Origin: Gudongella sp964575895
Lineage (GTDB): Bacteria; Bacillota; Clostridia; Tissierellales; Tissierellaceae
Assembly (NCBI GenBank): GCA_964575895.1
Contig: CAZNTE010000013.1
Span: 1-64,000 of the forward strand
Length of the DNA stretch: 64,000 bases
Direction of reading: 5' to 3'
Below, one piece after another: positions 53,460 to 61,607 of this stretch (positions are counted from its first letter, which is position 1; each line of letters begins with the position of its first letter). Position numbers and translations under genes: made by a program. A model generated the notes under the pieces. That model made no database searches. It was not told the origin of the DNA and saw only the letters and a program-made list of their open reading frames with translations.

Positions 53460-54227
53460 ATGATCTTCTACTTTACAGGGACTGGTAATAGCTTATATGT
53501 TGCTGAAAAGCTTAATAATATGCTAAATGAAGAATTAATATCAGTTACAGGGATGATAAAAGAAAATAGATATGAATTTGATTTAGATAAGAGTAATTAT
53601 TTAGGTTTTGTGTTTCCTGTGTATTATTATAGTGTACCCTCAACTTTAGAGAAGTTTATTAAGAAAGTGGAATTTAAAAATTTGGAAGGCAAAAAAGTAT
53701 TTGTCTTTTTAACCTGTGGAGCGACTACTGGTTCTTGCGCAGAAGAATTTAGTACTATTCTTAGAAGAAAAGGAATAGATGTAGAGTTTAGATTTGCAGC
53801 TTCCATGCCTGATAATTATATTCTTTTATATAATATAGATGATGCAGAAAAACAAAATAAAATGATTAATCTATCTAAAGAAGAAATAGAAAATTCAGTA
53901 GATGTTCTTCTTAAGGGAAATAAAGGTGATTATATTAAAATTAAAGGACCCCTTCCTGGTGTGGTTACATTCTTTGCCCATAAGGCATATAATAAACTAA
54001 GAAAAACAAAAAAATTCTATTCTCTGGACTCGTGTATTGACTGTAAGCTTTGTCAGGAAATTTGCCCTGAGAGCGCTATAAAAATGGTTGAGGGAAGGCC
54101 AGTGTGGGTGAAAGATAAATGTACTCATTGTTTGGCATGTATACATAGATGCCCAGTGGAAGCGATACAGTATTCTAAAAAGACCATCAGTAGAAGAAGA
54201 TATATAAATCCTAATGTTAAACTATAA
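53460..54227 (+). CDS. EFR1-family flavodoxin/ferredoxin fusion
   Basis: A 255-aa electron-transfer protein. The N-terminal flavodoxin domain (1-165) has the FMN loop FTGTGNSLYVA. The C-terminal domain carries two 4Fe-4S motifs, CIDCKLCQEICP and CTHCLACIHRCP. Such proteins pass low-potential electrons in anaerobes; partners are unknown. AAGGGG precedes the ATG. Together with the other genes it supports an anaerobic host. Confidence 0.92.
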   Translation: MIFYFTGTGNSLYVAEKLNNMLNEELISVTGMIKENRYEFDLDKSNYLGFVFPVYYYSVPSTLEKFIKKVEFKNLEGKKVFVFLTCGATTGSCAEEFSTILRRKGIDVEFRFAASMPDNYILLYNIDDAEKQNKMINLSKEEIENSVDVLLKGNKGDYIKIKGPLPGVVTFFAHKAYNKLRKTKKFYSLDSCIDCKLCQEICPESAIKMVEGRPVWVKDKCTHCLACIHRCPVEAIQYSKKTISRRRYINPNVKL

Positions 54228-54240
54228 GAAGGGATAAGTT

Positions 54241-54762
54241 ATGATAATAAACAAGAATATATATCTAATTGGCTTTATGGGTGTTGGGAAGACATCAGTT
54301 TCAAAAGAACTAGGAAAGGTTTTAGGATTTAGAGTAATTGAGATTGATGATATTATTGAAAAAACTATTGGCATTAGCATAAATGAAATTTTTAGCAAAT
54401 ATGGAGAAGACTACTTTAGAAATCTGGAAACAAAAAAACTAAAAGGAATTAGAGGAGAATACAAATCTGTGGTATCAACTGGTGGAGGAATTGTTACCAG
54501 GGAAGAAAATATTAAATTTATGAAAAATGAAGGTGTAGTAGTTCTTCTTAAGGCAAAACCTGAAACGATTTTTAACAGATTAAAAGACACAAATACAAGA
54601 CCTATCTTAAATAATAATATGAATGTAGAATATATTAAATCTTTAATGGATAAAAGAAAAGATCTTTATAATATGGCTAAGGATATTGAAATATATACAG
54701 ATGATAAATCAATTGAAGAAGTATGTAGGGAAATAATTGACAGACTGAGAGGGTATGAATGA
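54241..54762 (+). CDS. aroK: Shikimate kinase
   Basis: A 173-aa shikimate kinase (AroK/AroL). Walker A is GFMGVGKTS (about 11-19), the shikimate-binding DD pair is in EIDDII, and STGGGIV and RPIL complete the signature. It phosphorylates shikimate on the chorismate pathway. No other aro gene is nearby. It starts 14 bp after the EFR1 gene and overlaps the next gene by 4 bp. Confidence 0.94.
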   Translation: MIINKNIYLIGFMGVGKTSVSKELGKVLGFRVIEIDDIIEKTIGISINEIFSKYGEDYFRNLETKKLKGIRGEYKSVVSTGGGIVTREENIKFMKNEGVVVLLKAKPETIFNRLKDTNTRPILNNNMNVEYIKSLMDKRKDLYNMAKDIEIYTDDKSIEEVCREIIDRLRGYE

Positions 54763-55448
54763 AATTTACTTTTGAAGTTCTAAATGAAGAAATCTCAGTT
54801 GAATTAATACCAAGAAAAAGAAAATCCATGGAGTTTCAAATAGAAGAAGATGGAAATATTAGAGTTTTAGCTCCATATTTTATAAGTAAGGATACAATAA
54901 TACAGGGATTATTTAAAAAGAAGGACTGGATCATCAAGAAGAGAAAATTATTAAAGTCTAGGGAAGATAACTTAGGTAATATTAATGACAATAGGATTTA
55001 CATTATGGGAATTGAATATCCAGTAGATCTAATCTACTCAAAAGAAAATAAGTTGGTATTTAGTGATGAAAAATTAGAATTGTATACAGAAACAAAAAAT
55101 CAGAGTTTGATAGAAGAAATAGTCAATGAGTGGTTAAGGAAACTAGCATATGAGATTGTAAAAGAAAGACTAGATATATATAGCTCAAAGATGGATTTAA
55201 GCTATAATAAATTACATATTAAGGATCAAAAGACCAGATGGGGAAGTTGTTCAAGTTTAGGAAATATCAATATAAACTACAGAATTATAAAATTCCCAAT
55301 GGAAATAATAGATTATTTGGTTGTTCATGAGTTAGCTCACTTAAAATATATGAATCACTCCAGAGAATTTTGGAATCATGTAGAGAACTGGATACCAGAC
55401 TATAAAAATAGAAGGAAAGTTTTAAAAGAAACTGGGAAAATAAGGTAA
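54759..55448 (+). CDS. YgjP-like (DUF45) metal-dependent hydrolase
   Basis: A 229-aa YgjP/DUF45 zincin-like protein. The zinc motif is VVHELAHLKYMNHSREFW (about 187-204), with KTRWGSCSS just before it. This is a putative metallopeptidase family with no settled substrate. It overlaps aroK by 4 bp (ATGA), so the two are coupled. It converges on the AAC(6')-like gene, with 9 bp between stops. Confidence 0.87.
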   Translation: MKFTFEVLNEEISVELIPRKRKSMEFQIEEDGNIRVLAPYFISKDTIIQGLFKKKDWIIKKRKLLKSREDNLGNINDNRIYIMGIEYPVDLIYSKENKLVFSDEKLELYTETKNQSLIEEIVNEWLRKLAYEIVKERLDIYSSKMDLSYNKLHIKDQKTRWGSCSSLGNININYRIIKFPMEIIDYLVVHELAHLKYMNHSREFWNHVENWIPDYKNRRKVLKETGKIR

Positions 55449-55457
55449 TATTCCCAG

Positions 55458-55892
55458 TTATATTTTTTTGATGAAGGACACTAACCTCGCTGCTTCTTGA
55501 AAACCACATTTTAGATGAAAATTAATACTATTATAATTCTCAAGACTTGTATCACTTCCAAATTCTAGACAGCCCTTTTCTTTAGCCCAGTTTTCACAGG
55601 CTAGTAAGAGAGCTTTTCCAATCCCCATATTCCTATATCCCTCATCAACATAGATTCCCTCAAGATAACCTACAGGACTTGAGGTGGAGCCTTCTACATA
55701 ATCATTTCTTATACTAACCTGAGAATAACCAACTATTGAATCTTCACTCTCAAATAAAAGGATTGCTGCACTATAAGAATCTATGAAGGTTAATATTTCA
55801 CTTTTGAGTTCTTCATAATTATTATCTGGCCAAAGCTTAAGAGCCAGTTGGGTGATTCTGTGAATTTTTTCTTTTTTACCTATTACAATCAT
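55458..55892 (-). CDS. AAC(6')-like GNAT acetyltransferase
   Basis: A 144-aa GNAT protein. YLEGIYVDEGYRNMGIGKALL is the acetyl-CoA-binding motif A, followed by CENWAKEKGCLEFGSD, the pattern of aminoglycoside 6'-N-acetyltransferases of the AAC(6')-I group. It may acetylate aminoglycosides or another amine; similarity alone does not prove resistance. The ATG follows AAGGAG on the minus strand. It has no mobile-element context. Confidence 0.8.
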   Translation of the reverse strand: MIVIGKKEKIHRITQLALKLWPDNNYEELKSEILTFIDSYSAAILLFESEDSIVGYSQVSIRNDYVEGSTSSPVGYLEGIYVDEGYRNMGIGKALLLACENWAKEKGCLEFGSDTSLENYNSINFHLKCGFQEAARLVSFIKKI

Positions 55893-56011
55893 TAATTCAC
55901 TCCTTTGTATAGTTCTATTTCAAATATAACATATTTATAAATATAATGAATTGATTACTTGTAGGTTAATTGTGGTAAAATACTAAATAGGTGAATAAAG
56001 GGGGGTTAATA

Positions 56012-56869
56012 GTGAAAAGTAATTTATTTAAGGCACCGGTGTTGGATATTATAAGAAAGAGAACATCAGTTAGAAGCTATTCAGATAAGCCAGTAACTAA
56101 AGATGTTATAGATAATATAAAGGAATATGCTGAAAGGATTGAAACACCATTTAAGGGAAATGTAAGATTTGCCTTTTTATCAGAAGAAGATGGTTTGGAT
56201 AAGTTGGGTGGTAAGATTGGAACTTATGGAATTATCAAAGGAGCAAAAAACTACATAGCAATTATTGGAGATTCAAAAGAACAAAGTTTATTTAAAGTTG
56301 GTTATATGGGGGAAAACTTAATTTTATATATGACATCTTTAGGTCTAGGGACATGTTGGATGGGTGGAACATATGATAAGGGAGCTATTAAGAAATCTTT
56401 AGATTTACTTGAAGATGAAAAGCTGTATATAATAATCCCATTTGGATACCCCTTGGAAAAGAGAAGTAGGGTTGATTACTTTATGAGATTTGCAGCAGGT
56501 TCAAATCAAAGAAAAGTATGGGAAGAGTTATTCTTTTTAGAAAGGACTGATTATCCTTTATTGGAAGACGAAGAAGTTTATTTAGAGGCTTTGGAAGGAT
56601 TGAGAATGGCACCTTCAGCAAGTAATAAACAACCTTGGGTAGTTATAAAAAGAGATGGTCATTATGATTTTTACTTGAAACCAACTCCTGGATATGGTGA
56701 TACCTTAGGATTTAAGATCCAGGAAGTGGATATTGGAATAGCTATTTGCCACTTTCAAATGGTATTAAATGATAATGGAATCAACGGTACTTGGAAAGTA
56801 AGAGAAAAGAAAGAATCAAATAATGATAAGCTCCTTTATGTGATGACCTGGTCTGAGGAAGGTAGATAA
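56012..56869 (+). CDS. Nitroreductase-family protein
   Basis: A 285-aa FMN-binding protein. It opens with RKRTSVRSYSDKPV, a typical nitroreductase start, and the later APSASNKQPWVVIK segment is the second FMN-contact motif. Two half-domains (about 15-165 and 180-270) give a longer form seen in anaerobes. Substrates are unknown. A GTG start at 56012 fits the AAAGGGGGG site; the upstream GTG at 55991 has no site. It is coupled to the next gene by an ATG overlap. Confidence 0.85.
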   Translation: MKSNLFKAPVLDIIRKRTSVRSYSDKPVTKDVIDNIKEYAERIETPFKGNVRFAFLSEEDGLDKLGGKIGTYGIIKGAKNYIAIIGDSKEQSLFKVGYMGENLILYMTSLGLGTCWMGGTYDKGAIKKSLDLLEDEKLYIIIPFGYPLEKRSRVDYFMRFAAGSNQRKVWEELFFLERTDYPLLEDEEVYLEALEGLRMAPSASNKQPWVVIKRDGHYDFYLKPTPGYGDTLGFKIQEVDIGIAICHFQMVLNDNGINGTWKVREKKESNNDKLLYVMTWSEEGR

Positions 56870-57513
56870 TGGAAAGACTCACAGAAATATTAAGTGCAAA
56901 TAAAAATGAGGATAACGCCTATTATATGTCCAAGTATATGAAATTCAAATTTTCATACTTAGGGATTAAAACTCCAGAGAGAAGGGCACTAACTAAGGAG
57001 TATGTTAAAGATTTATTAGATGGTGAGGTAAAGTGGGATTTTATAACATGGTGTTTCCAACAAGAAGAGAGGGAATATCAGTATGTAGCCTTAAACTATC
57101 TAGATAAAGTTAAGGACAAGTTAGAAAAGAGTGATATTTCCAAATTGGAAAGTTTGATTTTAACAAAATCCTGGTGGGATACGGTTGATTCTATAGCACC
57201 CATAGTGGGGTTTTTAGCTAGAAAATATCCTCAAATAAAAAATGCAAAAATTAAAGAGTGGGTTCACAGTGAAAGTATATGGCTTATAAGAGCATCAATA
57301 ATATTTCAGCTAAAGTATAAAGAAGAAACAGATTATGATTTCTTAAGTTATGCTATAAAAAACAATTTAAATACTGGAGAATTTTTCATAGACAAGGCAA
57401 TCGGTTGGCAGCTAAGAGAATTATCAAAGATAAACAAGAATTGGGTTAAAGTATTTATAGATGAAAATCAGTTATCAAAATTGAGTATAAGAGAAGGAAG
57501 TAAGTATATATAG
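56869..57513 (+). CDS. alkD: DNA alkylation repair protein AlkD
   Basis: A 214-aa HEAT-repeat DNA glycosylase that removes alkylated (3-methyl and 7-methyl) purines. SWWDTVDSIAP (about 102-112) contains the conserved Trp/Asp residues of AlkD, and later WLIRASIIFQL matches the family. The ATG overlaps the nitroreductase stop (TAATG), so the two are co-translated. A long hairpin follows the stop. Confidence 0.9.
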   Translation: MERLTEILSANKNEDNAYYMSKYMKFKFSYLGIKTPERRALTKEYVKDLLDGEVKWDFITWCFQQEEREYQYVALNYLDKVKDKLEKSDISKLESLILTKSWWDTVDSIAPIVGFLARKYPQIKNAKIKEWVHSESIWLIRASIIFQLKYKEETDYDFLSYAIKNNLNTGEFFIDKAIGWQLRELSKINKNWVKVFIDENQLSKLSIREGSKYI

Positions 57514-57575
57514 AATTGGCAGTAAATGTGAACTATTATTATCGAAAATGTTTACATTTACTGCCAATTTCCCTT
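57514..57575 (+). terminator. Long hairpin after alkD
   Basis: A 20-bp stem with one G-U pair joins 57514-57533 to 57550-57569 around a 16-nt loop. It starts at the alkD stop. The following TCCCTTATTTT is a poor T-run, so this is either a terminator or another stable RNA end. Confidence 0.6.
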
Positions 57576-57836
57576 ATTTTGGGTCTAGAAATTCAATTAC
57601 TATTAAGATCATACTAAATTGCAAAGCTTAAAAACACCTATTTAGAGCAGATAAGTGTAATAACACAATAAATTGTTTATTTGTGTAAAATATTCAGAAT
57701 TGCCAGGAATATTAAGAATTATTAAGAATAATCAAAACTATTGAAATCCTTTTCCTCAGATGTTATCTTTAAAAAGATTGAATGACATATACAAGAGGTA
57801 TAAGTCATCCAATGACAAAAAATGAGGAGGAACAAA
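57514..57836. other. Intergenic region upstream of the second DAACS gene
   Basis: About 320 bp with the alkD hairpin at its left end. The rest is AT-rich without a readable ORF. A GAGGAGG ribosome-binding site lies at 57824-57830. I cannot place a confident promoter. Confidence 0.4.
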
Positions 57837-59027
57837 ATGAAGAAAATAGGATTACTTCCTAGACTTATAATTGCAATTATTTTAGGTATTATATTTGGTA
57901 TGATTCTACCAGAAGCAGGAGTAAGAGTTTTTGCAACATTTAACGGATTGTTTGGTCAATTCCTAGGCTTTGCTATCCCACTTATAATTCTTGGATTCGT
58001 AGCTCCAGGAATTGGAGATTTAGGAAAGGGAGCTGGAAGAATACTTGCAGTAACTGCGGGTATTGCTTATCTTTCAACAGTATTTGCAGGATCTTTAGCA
58101 TATTTTGCTAACTCTACAATTCTACCAAGCCTTATTGGTGGAAGCACACTAGCAACAGATGTAGCTGGTGAAGGGGCTTCAGCAGCAGCATTTATAGAGG
58201 TTTCTATACCCCCAATAATGGGTGTTATGACTGCTTTGATACTAGCCTTTACTATTGGTATAGGTATAGCTGCAACAGGGTCACAAACTATTAAATCAGC
58301 AATGAATGAGTTTCAAAATATTATAAGCTTGATGATTTCAAATATTATCATTCCATTACTACCAATTCACATAATGGGAATCTTTGCTAATCTAACATAT
58401 TCAGGACAAGTAGTTCAAATACTAAGTGTATTCTCAAAGGTATTTGTATTAGTTATTTTACTACACATTACTATTATAGTTATCCAATATGTAATAGCTG
58501 GTAGTATAGCAGGTGCAAATCCATTTAGATTAATAAAGACCATGCTTCCAGCATACTTTACTGCAATTGGTACTCAATCATCAGCAGCAACTATTCCGGT
58601 AACACTAGCTCAAACTAAGAAAAATGGTGTAAATGAAGGTGTGGCAGACTTTGCTATCCCATTATCAGCAACTATTCACTTATCTGGTAGTACAATTACA
58701 CTTGTAAGTTGTTCATTAGCAATAATGATGTTAAGTGGAATGGATTATTCGTTTGGAACTTACTTTGGATTTATCCTTGCACTGGGAGTAACAATGGTTG
58801 CAGCACCTGGAGTTCCAGGAGGAGCTGTTATGGCAGCTATAGGACTACTACAAAGCATGTTGGGATTCGACCCAACAATGACATCCCTAATGATTGCATT
58901 ATACTTGGCACAAGATAGTTTTGGAACAGCATGTAATGTAACTGGAGATGGAGCTATAGCAGTTGTAGTTAATAAGTTCTCAGGACACAAATTAACACCA
59001 CAAAAGGTAAGCATTACAGATCTATAA
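57837..59027 (+). CDS. Second DAACS-family carboxylate:cation symporter
   Basis: A 396-aa symporter of the same fold as the one at 35903 but clearly divergent. SATIHLSGSTITLVSCSLA and PGVPGGAVMAAIGLL are the hairpin/TM7-TM8 core. The TM8 substrate motif here reads CNVTGDGAIAVVV, close to the NxxGD motif of the family, so it looks functional. The ATG at 57837 follows GAGGAGG; an ATG at 57822 overlaps that site. Substrate unknown (dicarboxylate or amino acid). Confidence 0.87.
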   Translation: MKKIGLLPRLIIAIILGIIFGMILPEAGVRVFATFNGLFGQFLGFAIPLIILGFVAPGIGDLGKGAGRILAVTAGIAYLSTVFAGSLAYFANSTILPSLIGGSTLATDVAGEGASAAAFIEVSIPPIMGVMTALILAFTIGIGIAATGSQTIKSAMNEFQNIISLMISNIIIPLLPIHIMGIFANLTYSGQVVQILSVFSKVFVLVILLHITIIVIQYVIAGSIAGANPFRLIKTMLPAYFTAIGTQSSAATIPVTLAQTKKNGVNEGVADFAIPLSATIHLSGSTITLVSCSLAIMMLSGMDYSFGTYFGFILALGVTMVAAPGVPGGAVMAAIGLLQSMLGFDPTMTSLMIALYLAQDSFGTACNVTGDGAIAVVVNKFSGHKLTPQKVSITDL

Positions 59028-59043
59028 AATTTAAGTATAATTG

Positions 59044-59075
59044 ACACCTTCCTATTCACTGGGAAGGTGTTTTTG
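59044..59075 (+). terminator. Terminator after the second DAACS gene
   Basis: ACACCTTCC and GGAAGGTGT form a 9-bp stem around a 9-nt loop, followed by TTTTG. Confidence 0.85.
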
Positions 59076-59076
59076 A

Positions 59077-59337
59077 TATTCTATAGTTGAATCTGATGAA
59101 GATGTTATTTTAGAATACTTCTACATTGATCCAATATACATTAGAAAGGGTTATGGGATGAAACTTTGGAATGATCTTATTGAGTATTGTAAAAACAGGG
59201 GAATTCTTGAGTTTCAATTTGTAGCAGGGGATGAGGCAAAAGACTTCTACCTTAGAATGAGTGCTATTAAAATTGGGGAAACCTTTTCTTTAGTCAATAA
59301 GAATAGGAAGATCTCAAAGTGGAAGGTGGTTTTGTAG
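59077..59337 (+). pseudogene. 5'-truncated GNAT acetyltransferase remnant
   Basis: An open frame of 86 codons without a credible start encodes the second half of a GNAT domain: EYFYIDPIYIRKGYGMKLW is motif A (R-K-G-Y-G), then FYLRMSAIKIGE is motif B. The N-terminal half is missing, and the frame opens directly after the DAACS terminator. It looks like a decayed or deletion-truncated gene. Only its C-terminal half was found in any frame. Confidence 0.75.
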
Positions 59338-59340
59338 GAT

Positions 59341-59368
59341 TGAGTAAAGTATATCAATCCCGGGTATA
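59341..59368 (+). promoter_or_regulatory. Possible SigB-like promoter of the SDR gene
   Basis: TGAGT (59341-59345), a 16-bp spacer and GGGTATA (59362-59368). The -10 fits SigB promoters; the -35 has one mismatch to WGWTT. The overlapping TATAAT (59365-59370) could also serve a housekeeping promoter with a long spacer. Confidence 0.4.
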
Positions 59369-59406
59369 ATACTAGGGAATGAGAGTATTATGAAAGGAAG
59401 GATATA

Positions 59407-60174
59407 ATGAAAAATTTATTTGATTTAAAAGGTAAAGTTGCCCTAGTAACTGGAGCATCTAGTGGTCTGGGTGTGCAATTTGCGAATATACTAGCAGATC
59501 ATGGTGCTAATGTTATCTTACTGGCAAGAAGAATGGAAAAACTAGAGGATGTAGCAAGGAAAATAGAAGAAAAAGGGGTAAAAGCCTTACCTTTAGCTTG
59601 TGATGTTACTAAGGAAGAAGATGTGGTAGCTGCGGTTGAGAAGGCAATAAATGAATTTGGTAGAATTGATATTCTAGTAAATAATGCTGGATTAGGTTTT
59701 GTAAGTCCCGCAGAGGATTATGACTTTAATGAATGGAAAAAGATGATAGATGTCAATTTAAGTGGTGTATTTTTAGTTGCACAACAAGTTGGAAAGCATA
59801 TGATTAAAAATAAGTATGGAAAGATAATTAATATTGCTTCCATGTACGGTCTTAAAGCTAATATGGCATTACCAACATCAGCTTATCATGCATCAAAAGC
59901 GGGGGTTGTTAATTTAACTAGAGCATTGGCAGCCGAATGGGCCAAATATAATATAACTGTTAATGCAATAGGACCAGGTTTTTTCCAATCTGAAATGACC
60001 ACAGATGCACTAAGTGATGAATCATTCCTAGAAAATATAAAGTTAACCACACCTATGGGTAGGTATGGAGAGGTCGGGGAATTAGATGGTATACTAATAT
60101 ACCTAGCTTCAGATGCTTCAAGTTATACAACAGGTCAAACCATAGCAGTTGATGGTGGAACAACAGCCATTTAA
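59407..60174 (+). CDS. Short-chain dehydrogenase/reductase
   Basis: A 255-aa classical SDR. TGASSGLG is the NAD(P)-binding loop, NNAG follows at about 95-98, and the catalytic Tyr/Lys pair is in YHASK with an upstream Ser. The sequence resembles gluconate 5-dehydrogenase and 3-oxoacyl reductase members; substrate cannot be assigned. GAAAGGAAGG precedes the ATG. It is followed by a terminator. Confidence 0.88.
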   Translation: MKNLFDLKGKVALVTGASSGLGVQFANILADHGANVILLARRMEKLEDVARKIEEKGVKALPLACDVTKEEDVVAAVEKAINEFGRIDILVNNAGLGFVSPAEDYDFNEWKKMIDVNLSGVFLVAQQVGKHMIKNKYGKIINIASMYGLKANMALPTSAYHASKAGVVNLTRALAAEWAKYNITVNAIGPGFFQSEMTTDALSDESFLENIKLTTPMGRYGEVGELDGILIYLASDASSYTTGQTIAVDGGTTAI

Positions 60175-60176
60175 TT

Positions 60177-60203
60177 AAACCCCTTAAAGGGGTTTTTCTT
60201 TTG
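60177..60203 (+). terminator. Terminator after the SDR gene
   Basis: AAACCCC-TTAAA-GGGGTTT (7-bp stem) continues into TTCTTTT. Its T-tract also supplies the -35 of the downstream SigB-like promoter. Confidence 0.88.
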
Positions 60204-60219
60204 ACTAAATTTGGGTATA
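60192..60219 (+). promoter_or_regulatory. SigB-like promoter of the selenocysteine peroxiredoxin
   Basis: GTTTTT (60192-60197), a 15-bp spacer and GGGTAT (60213-60218, continuing as GGGTATA) resemble the Bacillus SigB consensus GTTTAA-N12-15-GGGTAT. It lies 40 bp upstream of the start codon. No good SigA -35 pairs with the overlapping TATAAC. Confidence 0.6.
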
Positions 60220-60258
60220 ACTGATAGGAGAGATTACTTCAAAGGAGGATGTTTAACA

Positions 60259-60708
60259 ATGAAAGATTTTAGTTTTACTCTAAAAGAAACAAGCGGCAAA
60301 GATATATCTTTAAAGGATTACTTAGGTAAAAATGTTATAGTGTATTTTTATCCTAAGGATGATACGTCTGGTTGAACCACTGAAGCTAATGGTTTCAGGG
60401 ATCTGAAACAAGAATTTGACAAACTAAACACTGTAATACTTGGAATTAGTAGAGATAGCTTGAAGTCTCATGAAAAATTTATTGCTAAAAATGAACTAAA
60501 CTTTTTACTTCTTAGTGATAAGGAAGAAGTAGTACACAATTTATTCCAGGTAATGGTACCTAAGAAAATGTATGGTAAGGATTATATAGGAGTTGAAAGA
60601 TCTACTTTTATATTTGATGAAAAAGGAGAACTTGTAAAAGAGTTCAGAAATGTAAAACCAGAAGGACATGCAGATGAAGTCTTAAATTATATTAAGGAAA
60701 ATTTGTAG
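60259..60708 (+). CDS. Selenocysteine peroxiredoxin (PrxQ/Bcp type, in-frame UGA)
   Basis: A 149-aa Bcp/PrxQ peroxiredoxin read through an in-frame TGA at 60373-60375 (codon 39). Translation gives YFYPKDDTSGUTTEANGFRD, where U replaces the peroxidatic Cys of the universal PKDxTxGCTxEA motif. The frame is open on both sides. A perfect 7-bp hairpin with a GGAU loop (60392-60409) places its loop 24 nt after the UGA, as a bacterial SECIS should. The +5 resolving Cys of PrxQ is Asn, and no Cys occurs anywhere, so it is a 1-Sec enzyme. AAAGGAGGATG precedes the ATG. Naive gene calling yields only an 82-aa fragment starting at 60460. Confidence 0.92.
60392..60409 (+). promoter_or_regulatory. Bacterial SECIS element
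   Basis: GTTTCAG-GGAT-CTGAAAC forms a perfect 7-bp stem and 4-nt loop with Gs at the first two loop positions. It starts 17 nt after the UGA. An alternative weaker hairpin (60380-60398) overlaps it. Confidence 0.75.
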
Positions 60709-60726
60709 TTAAAAGAAAGCGAAGTG

Positions 60727-61599
60727 ATGGATATTAAGTACGAAGGAACAGTATACAGACCCCCTTCTGAAGCAAGGAGTTGGATTTTACAAGCTACAAT
60801 AGGATGCTCACATAATAAATGTAGTTTTTGCAGTATGTATAAGGATAAAGAATTTAGAATAAGAGATATGGATGAAATATTTGATGAAATAGAAAATGTT
60901 TCTAAGATGTATCCAGAGGTTAATAGAGTGTTTATCGCAGATGGTGACGCTTTGATAATAAAAATGAGGGATCTAGAAAGAATAATACAGAAGATTAAAG
61001 AAAATTTTAAGTATTGCTCGAGAATAGGTATCTATTCATCCCCTAATAGCATTCATCTTAAATCCTTGGAGGATTTAATTCTTTTAAGAGATAAGGGCTT
61101 GGACATTGCCTATTTAGGCTTAGAATCAGGTAGTGATAAGGTTTTAGACTATGTAAATAAGGGAGATACAAAATCAGGTATAATCAATGCTGGGAAAAAA
61201 CTTAAAGAAGCGGGAATCAAAGTCTCAATAACAGTAATATCTGGCTTAGGTGGGGCAGACTTGTATAAGGAACATGCCATAGAGACTGCAGATGCAATAA
61301 ACGAGATTAATCCAGACTATTTAGGTTTGCTGACACTAATGATTGAACCAGGAACAAAACTTTATGACGACGTTAAAAGTGGAGAGTTTGTACTATTAAC
61401 TCCACAAGAAATTGCACTGGAAACATTAATGATTCTCGAGAACATAAATAGCCCAGGCACAGTTTTTAGAAGCAATCATGCTTCCAACTATATTCCTTTA
61501 AAAGGAACCCTTAATGAAGACAAAGATTATTTAATTAGGCAACTAAAAAGAGCTATTGATGAGGGTAATTATGTGGATGAAGCATATAGAAGACTATAG
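60727..61599 (+). CDS. Radical SAM protein of unknown function
   Basis: A 290-aa radical SAM enzyme. The cluster motif is GCSHNKCSFCSMYKD (C-x4-C-x2-C spacing, about 27-41), with GLESGSDKVLDYV and the GGADLYKEHA segment typical of COG1032-like members without a B12 domain. Substrate unknown. The ATG at 60727 is preferred to the overlapping GTG at 60724. It begins 18 bp after the selenoprotein gene and may share its transcript. Confidence 0.85.
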   Translation: MDIKYEGTVYRPPSEARSWILQATIGCSHNKCSFCSMYKDKEFRIRDMDEIFDEIENVSKMYPEVNRVFIADGDALIIKMRDLERIIQKIKENFKYCSRIGIYSSPNSIHLKSLEDLILLRDKGLDIAYLGLESGSDKVLDYVNKGDTKSGIINAGKKLKEAGIKVSITVISGLGGADLYKEHAIETADAINEINPDYLGLLTLMIEPGTKLYDDVKSGEFVLLTPQEIALETLMILENINSPGTVFRSNHASNYIPLKGTLNEDKDYLIRQLKRAIDEGNYVDEAYRRL

Positions 61600-61607
61600 A
61601 ATCCACT

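Noticed and set aside
60460..60708. Separate 82-aa protein starting at the Met after the UGA
   Set aside because: It is the C-terminal part of the selenocysteine peroxiredoxin; no ribosome-binding site lies before 60460, and the upstream frame completes the peroxiredoxin fold.
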